Translations under genes and position numbers: made by a program
Assembly (NCBI RefSeq): GCF_004027225.2
Contig: NC_046358.1
Location: forward strand, 195,001 to 259,000
Source of the DNA: Strigops habroptila
Lineage: Eukaryota; Chordata; Aves; Psittaciformes; Psittacidae
Reading direction: 5' to 3'
DNA length: 64,000 nt
Part shown: positions 33,401 to 45,400 of the stretch, piece by piece
Position numbering within the stretch: position 1 is the stretch's first letter
How the letters are laid out: every line of letters starts with the position of its first letter
Notes under the pieces: generated by a model
Seen by the model: the letters and a program-made list of their open reading frames with translations, nothing else
Database searches by the model: none
Told to the model about the DNA's origin: nothing

Positions 33401-36400
33401 GGAAGAGGTGCTGAAGCACCCGTGCAGTGTGAACACGGGTCTATGTATCTGGATCTGGGATACCGGGGTGTGTGTCCAGGGCTGGGTTACTGGGGGGAGA
33501 TGTTCACGGGTTTATTTCTCCCCCTGTTCTACTCGACATGATTCTTCTTCCTGGTCAAAACGTCTCGTGCAGGGACAGGAGCTGGGATGCTCCAGTTGAG
33601 GTTGTTAATGCCTGACAGCCCAGAGCACCGTGATGGATGGCAGCGTGTGTGCGGGGGGTTTGTGCTGTGTGTGTATGTGGGGAGGGGGGTGTATGCGGGG
33701 GGTGCGTGTGTGGGGTGTGCATGTGGCATGTATGTGGTGCACATGCGTTGCGTGTGCATGTGATGCACATGTGTGCATGCGGCGTGCACCTGCGTCGCAT
33801 GTGCATGTGATGTACATATGGTGCGTGTGTCATGCGTGTGGCGTGTGCGGCACGTGTGCATGCGTGTGTGCGTGTGCTGTGTGCTGCAGCAGGCCTGGCG
33901 CTGGCTGCGTGCACCCCACGTGTGTTTGTGCCTCCTTCGGCCCCGTGCGCAAGGGAAGCGCGAGGGCTGTGCAAAAGCTGCTCTCGTGGGCTCTGCGCTG
34001 GCTGAAGCTGCATCAGCATCTTCATAAAGTGAGGAAAATAGAGAAATAACATAAAATGAAATAGATAGAATAATAAAAATATAGAAAATGTAATAAAAAT
34101 ATAGCAGATCTAATAAAAAGCACCTGAAGGAGCAGTTTCTGGCTGTGCTGGCACTTGGATGCTAGTGGATGCTCCATGCAGGAAGCAGTGCTCACCCTGA
34201 ATAACACTGGGTTTAACCACTGCCCCTGGGTCTAAGCCCAGCCCCTCTCAATGCACTGAATAGTGCTTTGAACTCCTCTATCATTGAAAACGTCTCCTCT
34301 CTCACATTCACGCTGCAGCATTTTCTCTTGCTGCTGGGTGCAACGTGTGCCTGACCCTCACCCCTGTGGGCTCCTGCACAGCCTTGGCCTGTGCCTGTCA
34401 CAGCTCCACTCTTTGTTTTCTTTCCCCGCAGTCTCCAGCTCTGGAGAGATGCCAGAGGATGAGGAAACAGTTCTCAAACCTGGGTGAGAATACTTTATGT
34501 TCTTTCTTTATCCTTAATATCCTGCCTTGGAGCACTTTTACAGTGTCGTTCGCTGCTTGCAGGCAACAAGGGGCTTCCCCTCTCTCTGGTGGTGATAAAT
34601 AGAGCTGCCTTTTCTGTTTTCCCCTAGGCCGCCGCCTGGACCCTGCACCCCCTCCAAGCTGGTAAGGTTGGAGCAGAAAAGCGTGTCTGTTTGGGTGGGC
34701 TCCTGAATGGAATGTGTTGAACACACCTTCCACTTGTTACTGGGGAGTGGCATCTGGACAATGAGTGCCAAGGCTCGTTCCGGGTGCCAGCAGCGGCGGC
34801 CTGGCAGTTGGGTGTTCCCAGCTCCGCTGCTTTCAGAGCTCTGGCTGCAGAACAGCTTGGCCTCTGCCATGTTGCGTGAGGGTTCAAAGTGGGGTTGGTG
34901 CCCACCAGCGCTGACAACCAGTCCCGAGATCGCTGGCGTTCCGAGGCAAGTCCTGCGGTCCGGCTCTTGCTGCCTCCGTCCTGAATCTATGCAGATAAAG
35001 AAGCTTCTCACAGCCCAGGCAGTTGTTTCCAGGGGCAGGTTGTGCATTGTTGATATTCCTGTGTTTTTAAAGCTGATTTTGACCTTTTTGCCAATCCTGC
35101 AGGTGATTCACAGCTCTCAGTTTGGCTTAAGGCAACCACAGAAAGCTGTAAATCTCATTTAGGTCAAAACATCCCTCCATGTTTCCCTCCTCTTTCTCCT
35201 GAGGAGGAAATCCCAGGCTCATGCCAGGGTTTTGTCCAAAATCATCTTCAGTAAGCAGAGGCTGAATGAATGGAGCAGAGCTCTGCGGCCTTAAGCACTT
35301 GTGTGAACAGGGACAGGCTTGAGCACGCTTTGTGGCTGTGCTTGTCAGTGCAGCTGCAGAAGTTCCAATATGTCCCGGTTTTCCAGTATCCCTGGATCTC
35401 TGGCTTGCTGAGTTCCAACTGTGGAACAGCTTAAAGTGAAAATGTGGAGAAGGAAAGGAAAAACCCAGAACATAACTCGAACCCGAGTGCGCTGCAGGTC
35501 TGCAGATAGAGGGCTCGGACCTTTTGTTCCTGTCCTCTCAGAACTGAGAAGTTCAGTTCAGTCTAGTCCATGGGGAGTATCAAAGTCTGTCCTTGGTCCT
35601 CATCTTTTATTTCCACACCACTGCTGCTGGGACCTTGCAGCCTGTCCCAGCCTCAGCCCCTGTCACCACTTACCTTACCCCAGGGACCCATCTGTCAGCA
35701 GTTTTCTTGGCAAAGCAGGTGAGGTTTGGTTTCTGTCAGGCTGCCTTTGGGAGCCGTGGGCAGCCTGAGGATGTGGTGGCTTGGAGCCTTCTCCAGCCAG
35801 ACAGTGTCTGTCCATAGGAACAGCTAAAGACAGGACAAGATGCTGCTACTTAAAAGGTAGATTCTCCTTAGGCCTGATCTTGAATTAATGAGATGTCTGT
35901 CCTTCTGTGGGGCTGTGAGATGCTTCCTACACAGGAGAAGACCCTCTACAAGCCTTTGGGGAGGATGAAGTTTCCTCTCTTCCCAGCTCCTTGGTGCCTG
36001 CCATGCCGCAGGCTGGCCAGCGTGGGACTGGGGACTGGATTAGTGCTTGTGCTGCTGGCAAAAGCCATTGCCTGCTCTCTGCAGGCACATAACCCATCAG
36101 TGCAGCACTCGTGTAAGCACAGGAGCAGTGAACAGCAAACAGATAAACCCAGGACAGTTTGTCTGTGCTGACTCCTGTCTCTCCATTCATCATGAGCGCT
36201 GTGACCCTGCCAGGAGCCCAGCAGCAAACCCCCATTTCCAGCTGGAAATGCTGCTGTCTGTGACAGTGAGTTTGTTCAGTCCAAGTGGTGCTTCCCCCGT
36301 TGCAGACACTTGGGTCTGTCAGTGCCTGTGCTCCCAGCGATGACACAACATCCGCTTTAACAAGATGCTGTCCCGAGGTGTTCCACAGCTGGAGCTCAGG

Positions 36401-39400
36401 GCTTCGCCCTGGGTGCCGGTGCCAGCACTCCGTCCCCTGCAGGCAGCGTCCCTGTCGGAATGCCAGCAGGGTTTGAAGCAGAAACTGGCTGTGCTCAATC
36501 CCCTTTGCTTTTCCTGCAGGATCCCCCGAGCCCCCGGATGTCGCTGCGCTCTCGGGCCGCCAGCAGGAGCGAGCAGCCGCAGGAGGGCACGAGCTGCAAC
36601 GGTACCTGCAGGGGCCTGGGGCAGGGGCCGGGGCACTCTGAGCACTTGGTGCCCGGCTTGAGAGCCTGACCCAGCCTTTGATGAGGGAGGGTTTGCTGCA
36701 GGAGAGGAGCAGTTCGGAAGTTCTGTGCTGCTTGAGTTACTTTGCACCTTGGGAAGTGCGTGAAGACAGATGTAGAGAGGGAGGAGGGGTGTGTGCTGCT
36801 GGGTATGGGAGGCCTGGTTGAACCCTGTTTCTGAAGCAAGTGGTTGCTCTATGTCTGTATCTGGAGCTGCTGGAGCGAGGCCAGAGGAGGCCCCCGAGCT
36901 GCTGCGAGGGCTGGAGCAGCTCTGCTCTGGAGCCAGGCTGAGAGAGCTGGGCTGGGGCAGCCTGGAGAAGAGAAGGCTCCTGAAGGGGAGACCTTAGAGC
37001 AGCTCCAGGGCCTAAAGGGGCTCCAGGAAACCTGGAGAGGGGCTTTGGACAAGTGCCTGTAGGGACAGGCCAAGGGGAATGGCTTTAACCTGCCAGAGGG
37101 GAGACTGAGATGAGCTCTGAGGCAGAAGCTCTTCCCTGTGAGGGTGCTGAGGCGCTGGCACAGACTTTTCCCAGAGAAGCTGTGGCTGCCCCATCCCTGG
37201 CAGTGTTCAAGGCCAGGTTGGACACAGGGGCTTGGAGCAACCTGCTCCAGTGGAAGGTGTCCCTGCCCGTGGCAGGGGGTTGGAGCTGGAGGAGCTTTAA
37301 GCTCCCTCCAACACAAACCACTCTGGGATTCTATGACCTGTGCAGTAGTCATGCAAGCTGTACGGTGGGTTACTTTAGTCATCTCTAGGTATCTAGGTGT
37401 GTCTAGGTTTGAAGGGTGCTGTGTGCTGCTTGCTGAAGCAGGGAAGCTCCTGCTGTGCAGGACTCATGTCAGGTTGTTTTGCTGTTCAGTAGCTGCTGAA
37501 TCCCATCTGCTTTCAGAGCTGTGGGGAAGGGATTGTTTCTGCTGGAACCAACAGCGTAACTATGTTTTCTTTCAGAAAGCAACTTAAAGAAGAGTGGGGA
37601 GACCCAGCAAGCACCCCAGAGTGCCAGGTATGCTTGCATCATTCCAGTCGGGACGTGCCAGTTCAAAGCAGGTTCAACACTGGAACATTGTTTAATGGCT
37701 TCAGTTTTGTGACTGTGGAGCTCTTGCAACAGGCTTTCTCTGCCTCCAGGAAAAGAGGATTTAATCCGTATCTTATTTAACCTGTATCTTCTGTCCCTTG
37801 AGAAATCTCTTGGATGCCTCCTGGTGCATACCAATGGGATAGAAGCTGGGATAGTTTTATGGCCTCTTTTACACCTGGCTTTGAGCCAATGGAGGATTTG
37901 CCACGTATGATGCACTGTGCTTTCCTCCCAGGAGAAAGCCAAGCTACAAAAGAGCTGTGGATGAGCGCTACGACCAGCAGCAAGCAGAAGAGGGAGGGCT
38001 TTCTCCTCTGAGAAGGAAGACCCCCTCCCCAACCTTTCCAGCCAGCAAAGTAAGAGCGTTGTAACCCTGCTGTAACTGCACCAGGCCCTGCTCCTCCTCA
38101 GCCTCCTGAGGGCCCTTCCTGCCATTCCTCCCACAGGTTGTGCGGCCGTTCAAGACGTTTCTGCACACTGTGCAGAAGAACCAGCTGCTCATGACACCGT
38201 GTTCTGTGGGGAGGAACGGGGTGATCAAGTCCTTCATCAAGCACAACACCCCTCTGCGCTCCGATCCCAAGGTAAGTGAGGCTCTTGGAAGCTGGGATGT
38301 GATGGTCTGATGAGTGTCAGTTGATGGAAAAAGAAGCTTTTTGACCCATTTTAAAGTAACTGGAAGCTGCTGTTTACGCTTATATGAACTAAATAAGATT
38401 GTGCTTAGTCAGCTTCCTAAAGGGTTCTAATTTGGACTCTGGGCTTTGTTGCTGCAGCACTCCCCTGTGGTATTAGCAAGTCAGACAGGAATGAAAACAG
38501 GGGATTTTGAATGCAGTGGAGGTGTATCTACAACTGAACTCTCACGTCCAAAGTCTCCTTTCTAGGACTGTTCTAGTGAGTGACATCTGAGCAAATGTGT
38601 CTCAAATCCAAACCGCTGATGGTGGGAGGTGTTTCAGAGCTTTGAAGCAGGAAGAAGCAGGTCTCCTGGACGGGAGGCTGCCGGGTCAGAGGGACGAGTG
38701 TGCCAGTGTCCAAGTCTAGTGGGCATCAATATCAATGTTGTGTAGCTGTTGCAACCAGCAGAGAAAACCCACTCCTGCGCTGTTTGCAGCAGGTACCTCT
38801 GCCTGTGCACACCACAGTGAGGTTCCCAGCACCGCAGGGGGAGCCCCGTGCCCCAAACAGAGCACTTGTTTCGGTGGATGGGATCTGAAATCTACTTCTG
38901 GATTTCCAAAGGGAGCCAGTTTTCCCTGTGTTCTGCTTACACAGGACAGTTTGGTCACAAATCGTGATGGTTTAATTACATGAGCTGGACTTGCAGGAGG
39001 AATACTGCCTGCATCCATCCCTGATGGGCAGCCCTCGCTCTTCCTGACCTGCTTTTAACCGGGAAGAGAAGTCAGTGTACAAGGTACAAGTACAAGGGTG
39101 TAGCTTCACAGATGCACCCAGGGCCATGCTGGGCACAGGCTGACCATGCTGCTGATACCCAGCAGCTTGCCTGCAGCATAGGGTGGTTCTAGAGCTTGTT
39201 TTCACTTGCAGGAGAGTGGGGAGGGACAGGAGGGCATCCTGCAGGAACTGATTTTCCTGTATCTAGCTTTTATCTGGCAACCTGATACCAGAACTTCTTT
39301 GTGTTGCTTAAAGCTGCCAGGGTTGTGATGCTGAGAGTCCTGCTGTGCTCCAGCAGCGAGGAGAGGTCTGTCAGAGGGAGCAGTGCAGGACTCCATCCTC

Positions 39401-42400
39401 AGCCTCATGGTGTTCCTCCTGACCGTAGTGCCTGTGCTGGCAGCAGAGCTAATGGGGCAGGAGGGAATCTTCTGGCCAATGTATCCTGGATGTTCTGTTG
39501 CAGGTGTCATTCCAGTGCAACTTCCCCTCAGGACTTTTTCCATATGGGGGCCAAATGTAACTAAATAGCACCAGAGCAGGAAGATACAAGCATCAGTTTC
39601 AAATTAGCCAGCTCAGATACTAATAGCACCAATCACTCAGAGTGTGGAGCCCAGCATAAGGCAATCACTTGAATCTTTCACCGAGCTTATCAATGGCCTT
39701 GTGCTGAGACCAGGCCTGTTGTAATTGGGCATCTGCAGTATTAAATCTGGCTTGAAATTAGTTTATCTGCTTGCTGAACTGTACTGATGGCTGGATCTTG
39801 TCCTTCTAATGAGGGCGTTCTTAGGCTGAGTTAGCTGGGCTGCTTAGCAAAAGGAGAGAAATGCCCTGGGTTTGTCTGGCTGACGGATGGGGCTTGAAAC
39901 GAGCTGCGAGCGCTCCAAATGGTGGTGGTTTACCATGAGAGGAAGCTTTGTGGGAAGCAGAGACACCAGTGGAGCCCGGAGTTGAGGCAAGCAAGGTGTT
40001 TTCTATAGCAGCCTCTGCCCCAGCACGCTGCAGGGAGTTGGCAGCACTGCCAAGCACCAGCACGGCCAAGCACCAGCACTGCTTTCCTGGTTCTTACCAG
40101 CACCGGTCTCAGTGGTGGCTGCCTGCAATCCCTGCAGAAGCTGCCTGGCCTTCAGGAGCTGATGCTTTCTTTCAGCTTCCCAGCTTCTTCTCTGAGATTA
40201 ACCCCACAGCATTGTTTTCCATTGCATCTGTTCCCAAGCACCCATGATCCCATCACTGGCTACCTGAGCTCTGTTCTGGGGTTGCTGGTAGCATCCCTGG
40301 GTGCTGGCTGCAGTTCCTTGGTGTTATCTCTGGGCCCTTGCTTAACCTGAGCAAGATGAGGTAGAAAGCAGCTCTGTCAGGGGAGCATAATCTCATTTCA
40401 CTCCACCTCAGGAAAAGGAGAGGCAGAAGCTGGAGACTCTGAGGAAGAAGCAGCAAGCTGAGCAGCTGAGAAAACAGAAACTGGAGGAGGAAAAGAAACG
40501 GCGACTGGAAGAGGCCAAGCTGTGAGTGTTTGCTTTCTGCCCTGGCCGGGCTGCTCTCTGCCCCTGCAGGTCCCCAGGGCCGGGTCTCCTATCCTGCACA
40601 GTCCATGCAGGCAGCAGAAATTCCTGTTGCCTTGCTCTCCCTCCACAAAGAGTGTTTGCTCTTTTCTCCATTGAGAGTGCTACTGACAAGTGAAACCGTC
40701 CTGGCTGCTGCTGCAGCTTCTTGTCTCAGGTCCTCTGTCTCGGGGCTCAGAAATACCCCTCGTGTTTAATGCTGCTGTACTTGGCTCCCTGGAGCCCCTG
40801 CTGCCCCAGAGCCGTGCCTGTGGCCTTGTGTGTGAGCGTGAGGAGCTCTGGGGACTGCGCTGCAGTGCTGAGGCTGGGCTGTGTCCGCAGGAAGCGGGAG
40901 GAGCGCCTGCGCAAGGTGCTGCAGGCTCGGGAGCGGGCAGAGCAGATGGAGGAGGAGAGGAAAAGGCGGATTGAGCAGAAGATAGCTCTGTTTGATGAGA
41001 AGACAGAGAAGGTAAGGCCCAGTGTACCTGCAGAGTTGATTTGGGAGCACAGGTACTCTGCGGAGTGAGGTGATGCCACACAAGTGTGCCTTCCAGAAAG
41101 AGAGGAACTGAGGCTGCTTGAAACCCAGAGAATGAGCTGGGCAACAGTGGGATAAAGAACATTCCAGAAGCTGGGTGACCGAGTGGCTGCCTTGCTCTTG
41201 GTTACAGCAAACGGCAGCTGAACCCCCTGATTTTCCAGAACTGTGATTCTCTAAGTGGGCTTCATTAAGGCTCTGTTAGATGAGAGAAGAACTTCCAGTA
41301 CCTAGAGCCAGGCTAATGCCCCTGAGGCTTGGTCTTCTTGAAGCTGCTCTCCCATCTGACTAATAGAGGAAGAGGTGAAAATAAACCACTTCCTCCAGAC
41401 CCTCTCTTGTATCTGAGACTGAGGCAATTTGCACATGCAACCGGAGCAGTCCTTTGTCTGCTTCAATTATCTCCATCTGCTTTTTCTATTCATGGTTTTG
41501 AGAATACATTGTGATGGCTTTTGTGGTATTAGGTGTATAATGCAATACCCCAGCTCTTCCTGTGGAGATGGAAAAGATCATGTCCCCAAGTATGACCATT
41601 TCAAATCAAGTGCAGGTCCCATTGGCTCCTGGTGGTAAAGGGAGAAGCTTTTGCCCCATGGGGGGTGGGAGCTCTGCATCCTGCTGTGCTCTTCCACAGG
41701 CACAGGACGATCCCACCCGAGGCCGGGTGAGCACAGAGCTGGCTCTGTGAGTGACTCTGTGTGTGTTGTAGGTGCGGGAGGAAAGGTTGGCAGAGGAGAA
41801 GATCAAAAAGAAGGCAGCTGCCAGGAAGATGGAGGAGGCAGAGGCCCGGCGCAGGCACGAGGAGGAGGCCAGGAGACAGAGAGCCCTGCAGCAGGTCTGT
41901 GCCTGAGCCCCTTGTCCCGGTGCAGTTAGGATGGCCACAGCCCCTGCAAGCAGGAGAACTGACACGAGCCAACTGAGTGCAGATCAGGGAGGTGCAGAGT
42001 CTCTGTCCTGGAAGCCCTCCATGGTGTTGTGCTTCCCACTTCTCCCGCAGGATGCTGTGAGCTGTCAGTGGTCACCCACGCTCCTTCCCCAGTTCTGGAC
42101 AGGTTCTCACTGAGGGCCTTAATTTGTGATTGACAGTGTGAAGATCTCTGTGCTAAACCTGTCTCCCAGAGATGGGGCTGTGGTGGCCACCAGGCCCTTT
42201 GGGGTCCATTGTGGGCAGGGAGAGGCCAGCACTGAAATAGCACGTACCTTGAACACTCGGGGCTCCAGCCCCAAGTTGTTTCCCTGCTGTGCAGTGATAG
42301 GTGCTGCAGGATTGGGTTGAATAAGGTGTTCCTGCTGCTTTGTGCTGGAGCCTGCTCCTGTACAATGTGAGTAACTGCCTTGTTGGGCTTACCAGGAGGA

Positions 42401-45400
42401 GGAGGAACGTCGGCACAAAGAGCTAATGCAGAAGAGGAAGGAAGAGGAGCAGGAACGTGCCAGGAAGATTGCTGAGCAGAGACAGGCAGAACAGGAGAGA
42501 GAGAAGCAGTTGGCTGCAGAGAGAGAGCTGGAGAGGAAGAAGGAACAGGAGAGGATCCAGGCAGAAAAGTAAGACAACATCCACTCACGTACTGAGTTCT
42601 GTGCTGGGAACAGCAGCAGGAACACAGACAGACTCGGGCAGTGAAGAGCTACTTTGTGCTGTCAGCACAACGTCCTGGTACTGAGCTGCCAGAAGACGTT
42701 GTGGGCTCAGTAATGTAGCAGCTCTGGTGGGAGTGCCCTGAAAAGCTGTGAGGAACCAAAGGGTTGATGCAGGGAATGAGAGCATGCCTGGTGTAGTTGT
42801 GAGGGTAATGTCTGCTTTGGCCCGCAGGCTCCGTGAGCAGGAGAAGGCTGCTCGCCTGAAGAAGGAGGTGCTGGCTGCTAAACTGAAACTCCAGAAGGAG
42901 CTGGAGAAGAAAGAAGTAAGTGCTCCCTTGTTGTGGATGGGTAGAGCCACGTGGATCTGACTTCAGGAGCTGCTCCTGCTGGGAGCAGCTCAGCAGTGGA
43001 GCTATTGAGAACCCTGCTGGGTGAGCTGTGGCACTCCTCAACTTGAGCTGGCCAAAGGTGTCCCCTCTGTCCCTCCTGGGAGGCAGGCTTGCTCTCTTCA
43101 CATGGCAGCACTGCTGGAGGAAAGGACAGGTAACACACACACTGAATTGAAGCGAGGTTCTCTGCTTGTCTGTGCTGGGGGTATCTGTAACTCTCTTGAT
43201 AGCAAACAATAATTAAATCCCTGACTTTTCGGAAGCAACACCTCAATTTCACATTTGTGCCACCCTCAGCAGAGCTCAAGTGCAGGCTGCAGCCTCTGCC
43301 AGCTTATCTTCTGCAGTGGTGGGGCCAGACACAGTAACTGTGCGGGTGGTTTTGCTCGTGGTGCTGAAGGGAGCAGTGCTGGTGCCTTGGCAGTCACTGC
43401 TGCTGAGATCCCATCTCAGTCTCCCCTCTGGCAGGTTAAAGCCATTCCCCTTGTCCTGTCCCTGCAGGCCCTTGTCCAAAGCCCCTCTCCAGGTTTCCTG
43501 GAGCTCCTTTAGGTATTGGAAAACTGTTCTAAGGTCTCCCTGGTAGCACAGACGTTTCCATCTGCAGATGTCAGCTGGTTTCTGGTGCTGGTATCCAGAA
43601 GACACAATCAGTAACAAGCTCCTCAAAGCATGAGGTCGCTGCTGCCAGAGGAAGGCAGCTCATGCTCTTAGATGGGAACGTTGGTCTGTTTGTGCCACTT
43701 GCTGAGGGAAGCTCAAACTGTTGCGTTGTGTTTGTGCGCTGTCTGCGCCGTGCTCAACGTGCTCCTCAGCATCACCAGGGACAGACACTTGCAGTTAGAT
43801 GCTTAGATATTCTTTTAGATATCAGAAATAATGGCCCCCTGGACTAAGAGTGTGGCTGGGTTGGTTGCTTGGTTGCCTGGTTGGTTGACTTGTGGCGTTG
43901 GCTTCCCAGCAGGAAGAGCAGAGGCTGGCAGAGATGAAGAGGCAGGAGCAAGAACAGAAGAAGCTGGCAGAGAAGCAGCAGGCTGGCAAGGCAGCCCTAA
44001 CACAGCACCAGGAGAACAAAGAGGTAATGCTGCTCCCCAGCGACATTCCTTAAGGGATGACAGCAGAGAATGAGCCCAGCACTGACACGGGGCTCCAGTG
44101 GGCAGTCTGACCCTCTGCTTTTTCTGTTCCCTTTCAGCGACAAAGGGATTCTGTAAACTGCTTTCCTGGTTACCTGAGGTTGACTCCTGGTGGCCTTGAG
44201 CATTTAAGTGGCTTTTGGGGAGGGGAAGGAGGGAAGGGAAGCAGCAGCAAGTGTTTCCCGGGGTTTTCCTGTCGGGATAAGGCAGCGGCTGTTGCAGTTT
44301 GCTGCCTTCCTGAGCTGCTCCTCTTGAAACACTGAGTGAGCCCCGCGGGCAGAAAGGCGAGAGGCTGAAACAGGGCTTGTGACTGAGGTTCAAAGCTGGA
44401 AACAGCCACGGGGTGGCAGCAGAGGCTGCGGAACGGTGGCGGGTTGGGCCCCTGCGCATGGACCTCATGGACCTGGAGCCAAACCTGGGGCTGAACGTGG
44501 GGGCTTCACCACTGAAACCACCAGCTGGATCTCCTTGCGAAGCTCCGTGTGGTAACCTTCAATGCAAACCCAGTAAATATGAGTTAATGTCAATGGACAC
44601 AAAGCCATGAGGAGCCTCCTGGGGGCTAGAAAAGCTCATTCCAGCTCCAGAGACATGTCTCATGGTCGGTGAAAGCTGCAGTCTTCCTTCATCACCTCGG
44701 TTATGCTGTTCCCATAAGAACAACAGTAGTTTGTCCCCAGCTTTGCAGGCATGTTCTCTACGTAGGAATAATCAGTTTCATAGTATTGAACAAGCCCAGA
44801 AGCTGGGTTGCAAAGCGTTGAAAGCCCATGACTCAGCTCCAGCTTTGGGGATGTAACAGCTCCATTCAAGCCTTACTTGAACTGAATGGAGCTTGTGTGT
44901 ATTCGCTGCATCTGTAGCTGGTGTGGTCACGTCCCACATGAAGCACCTGCTCAAACAGGAGGAGCAATGCAAAATCTTCACTGGGTCAGAACTTGAGAAC
45001 TTGGGTCAAGCTCTTGGGTCAGAGCTTTGGAAGTGCCAGACTCCAGGGTTTGCAATTCCAGGCCAAAGCAGGAGGGGAAACACTGGGGTGTCTGTAGCCC
45101 CGGGAGCGTTGTGGTGCTGCTGCCTCTGACACCCGGGCAACACGTTTGTCTTGCAGAACTCGCCCGCCTGCACGTCCTACCAGATGACTCCACAGGGCCC
45201 CAGATGTCCGAAGCCCGCCGTGGTAACCTCAAACAACTATGGGATGGATGTGAACAGCGATGACTCCACTGATGACGAAAGCCAGCCTCGCAAGCCCATC
45301 CCTGCCTGGGCCTCAAGTACGTGTTAGCAGGTTGATACCTGCCCCAGACCCCCCCAGAAACCCTCCTGCAGCTTTGCTCCAGCGTGTAGTAACACCCGGT

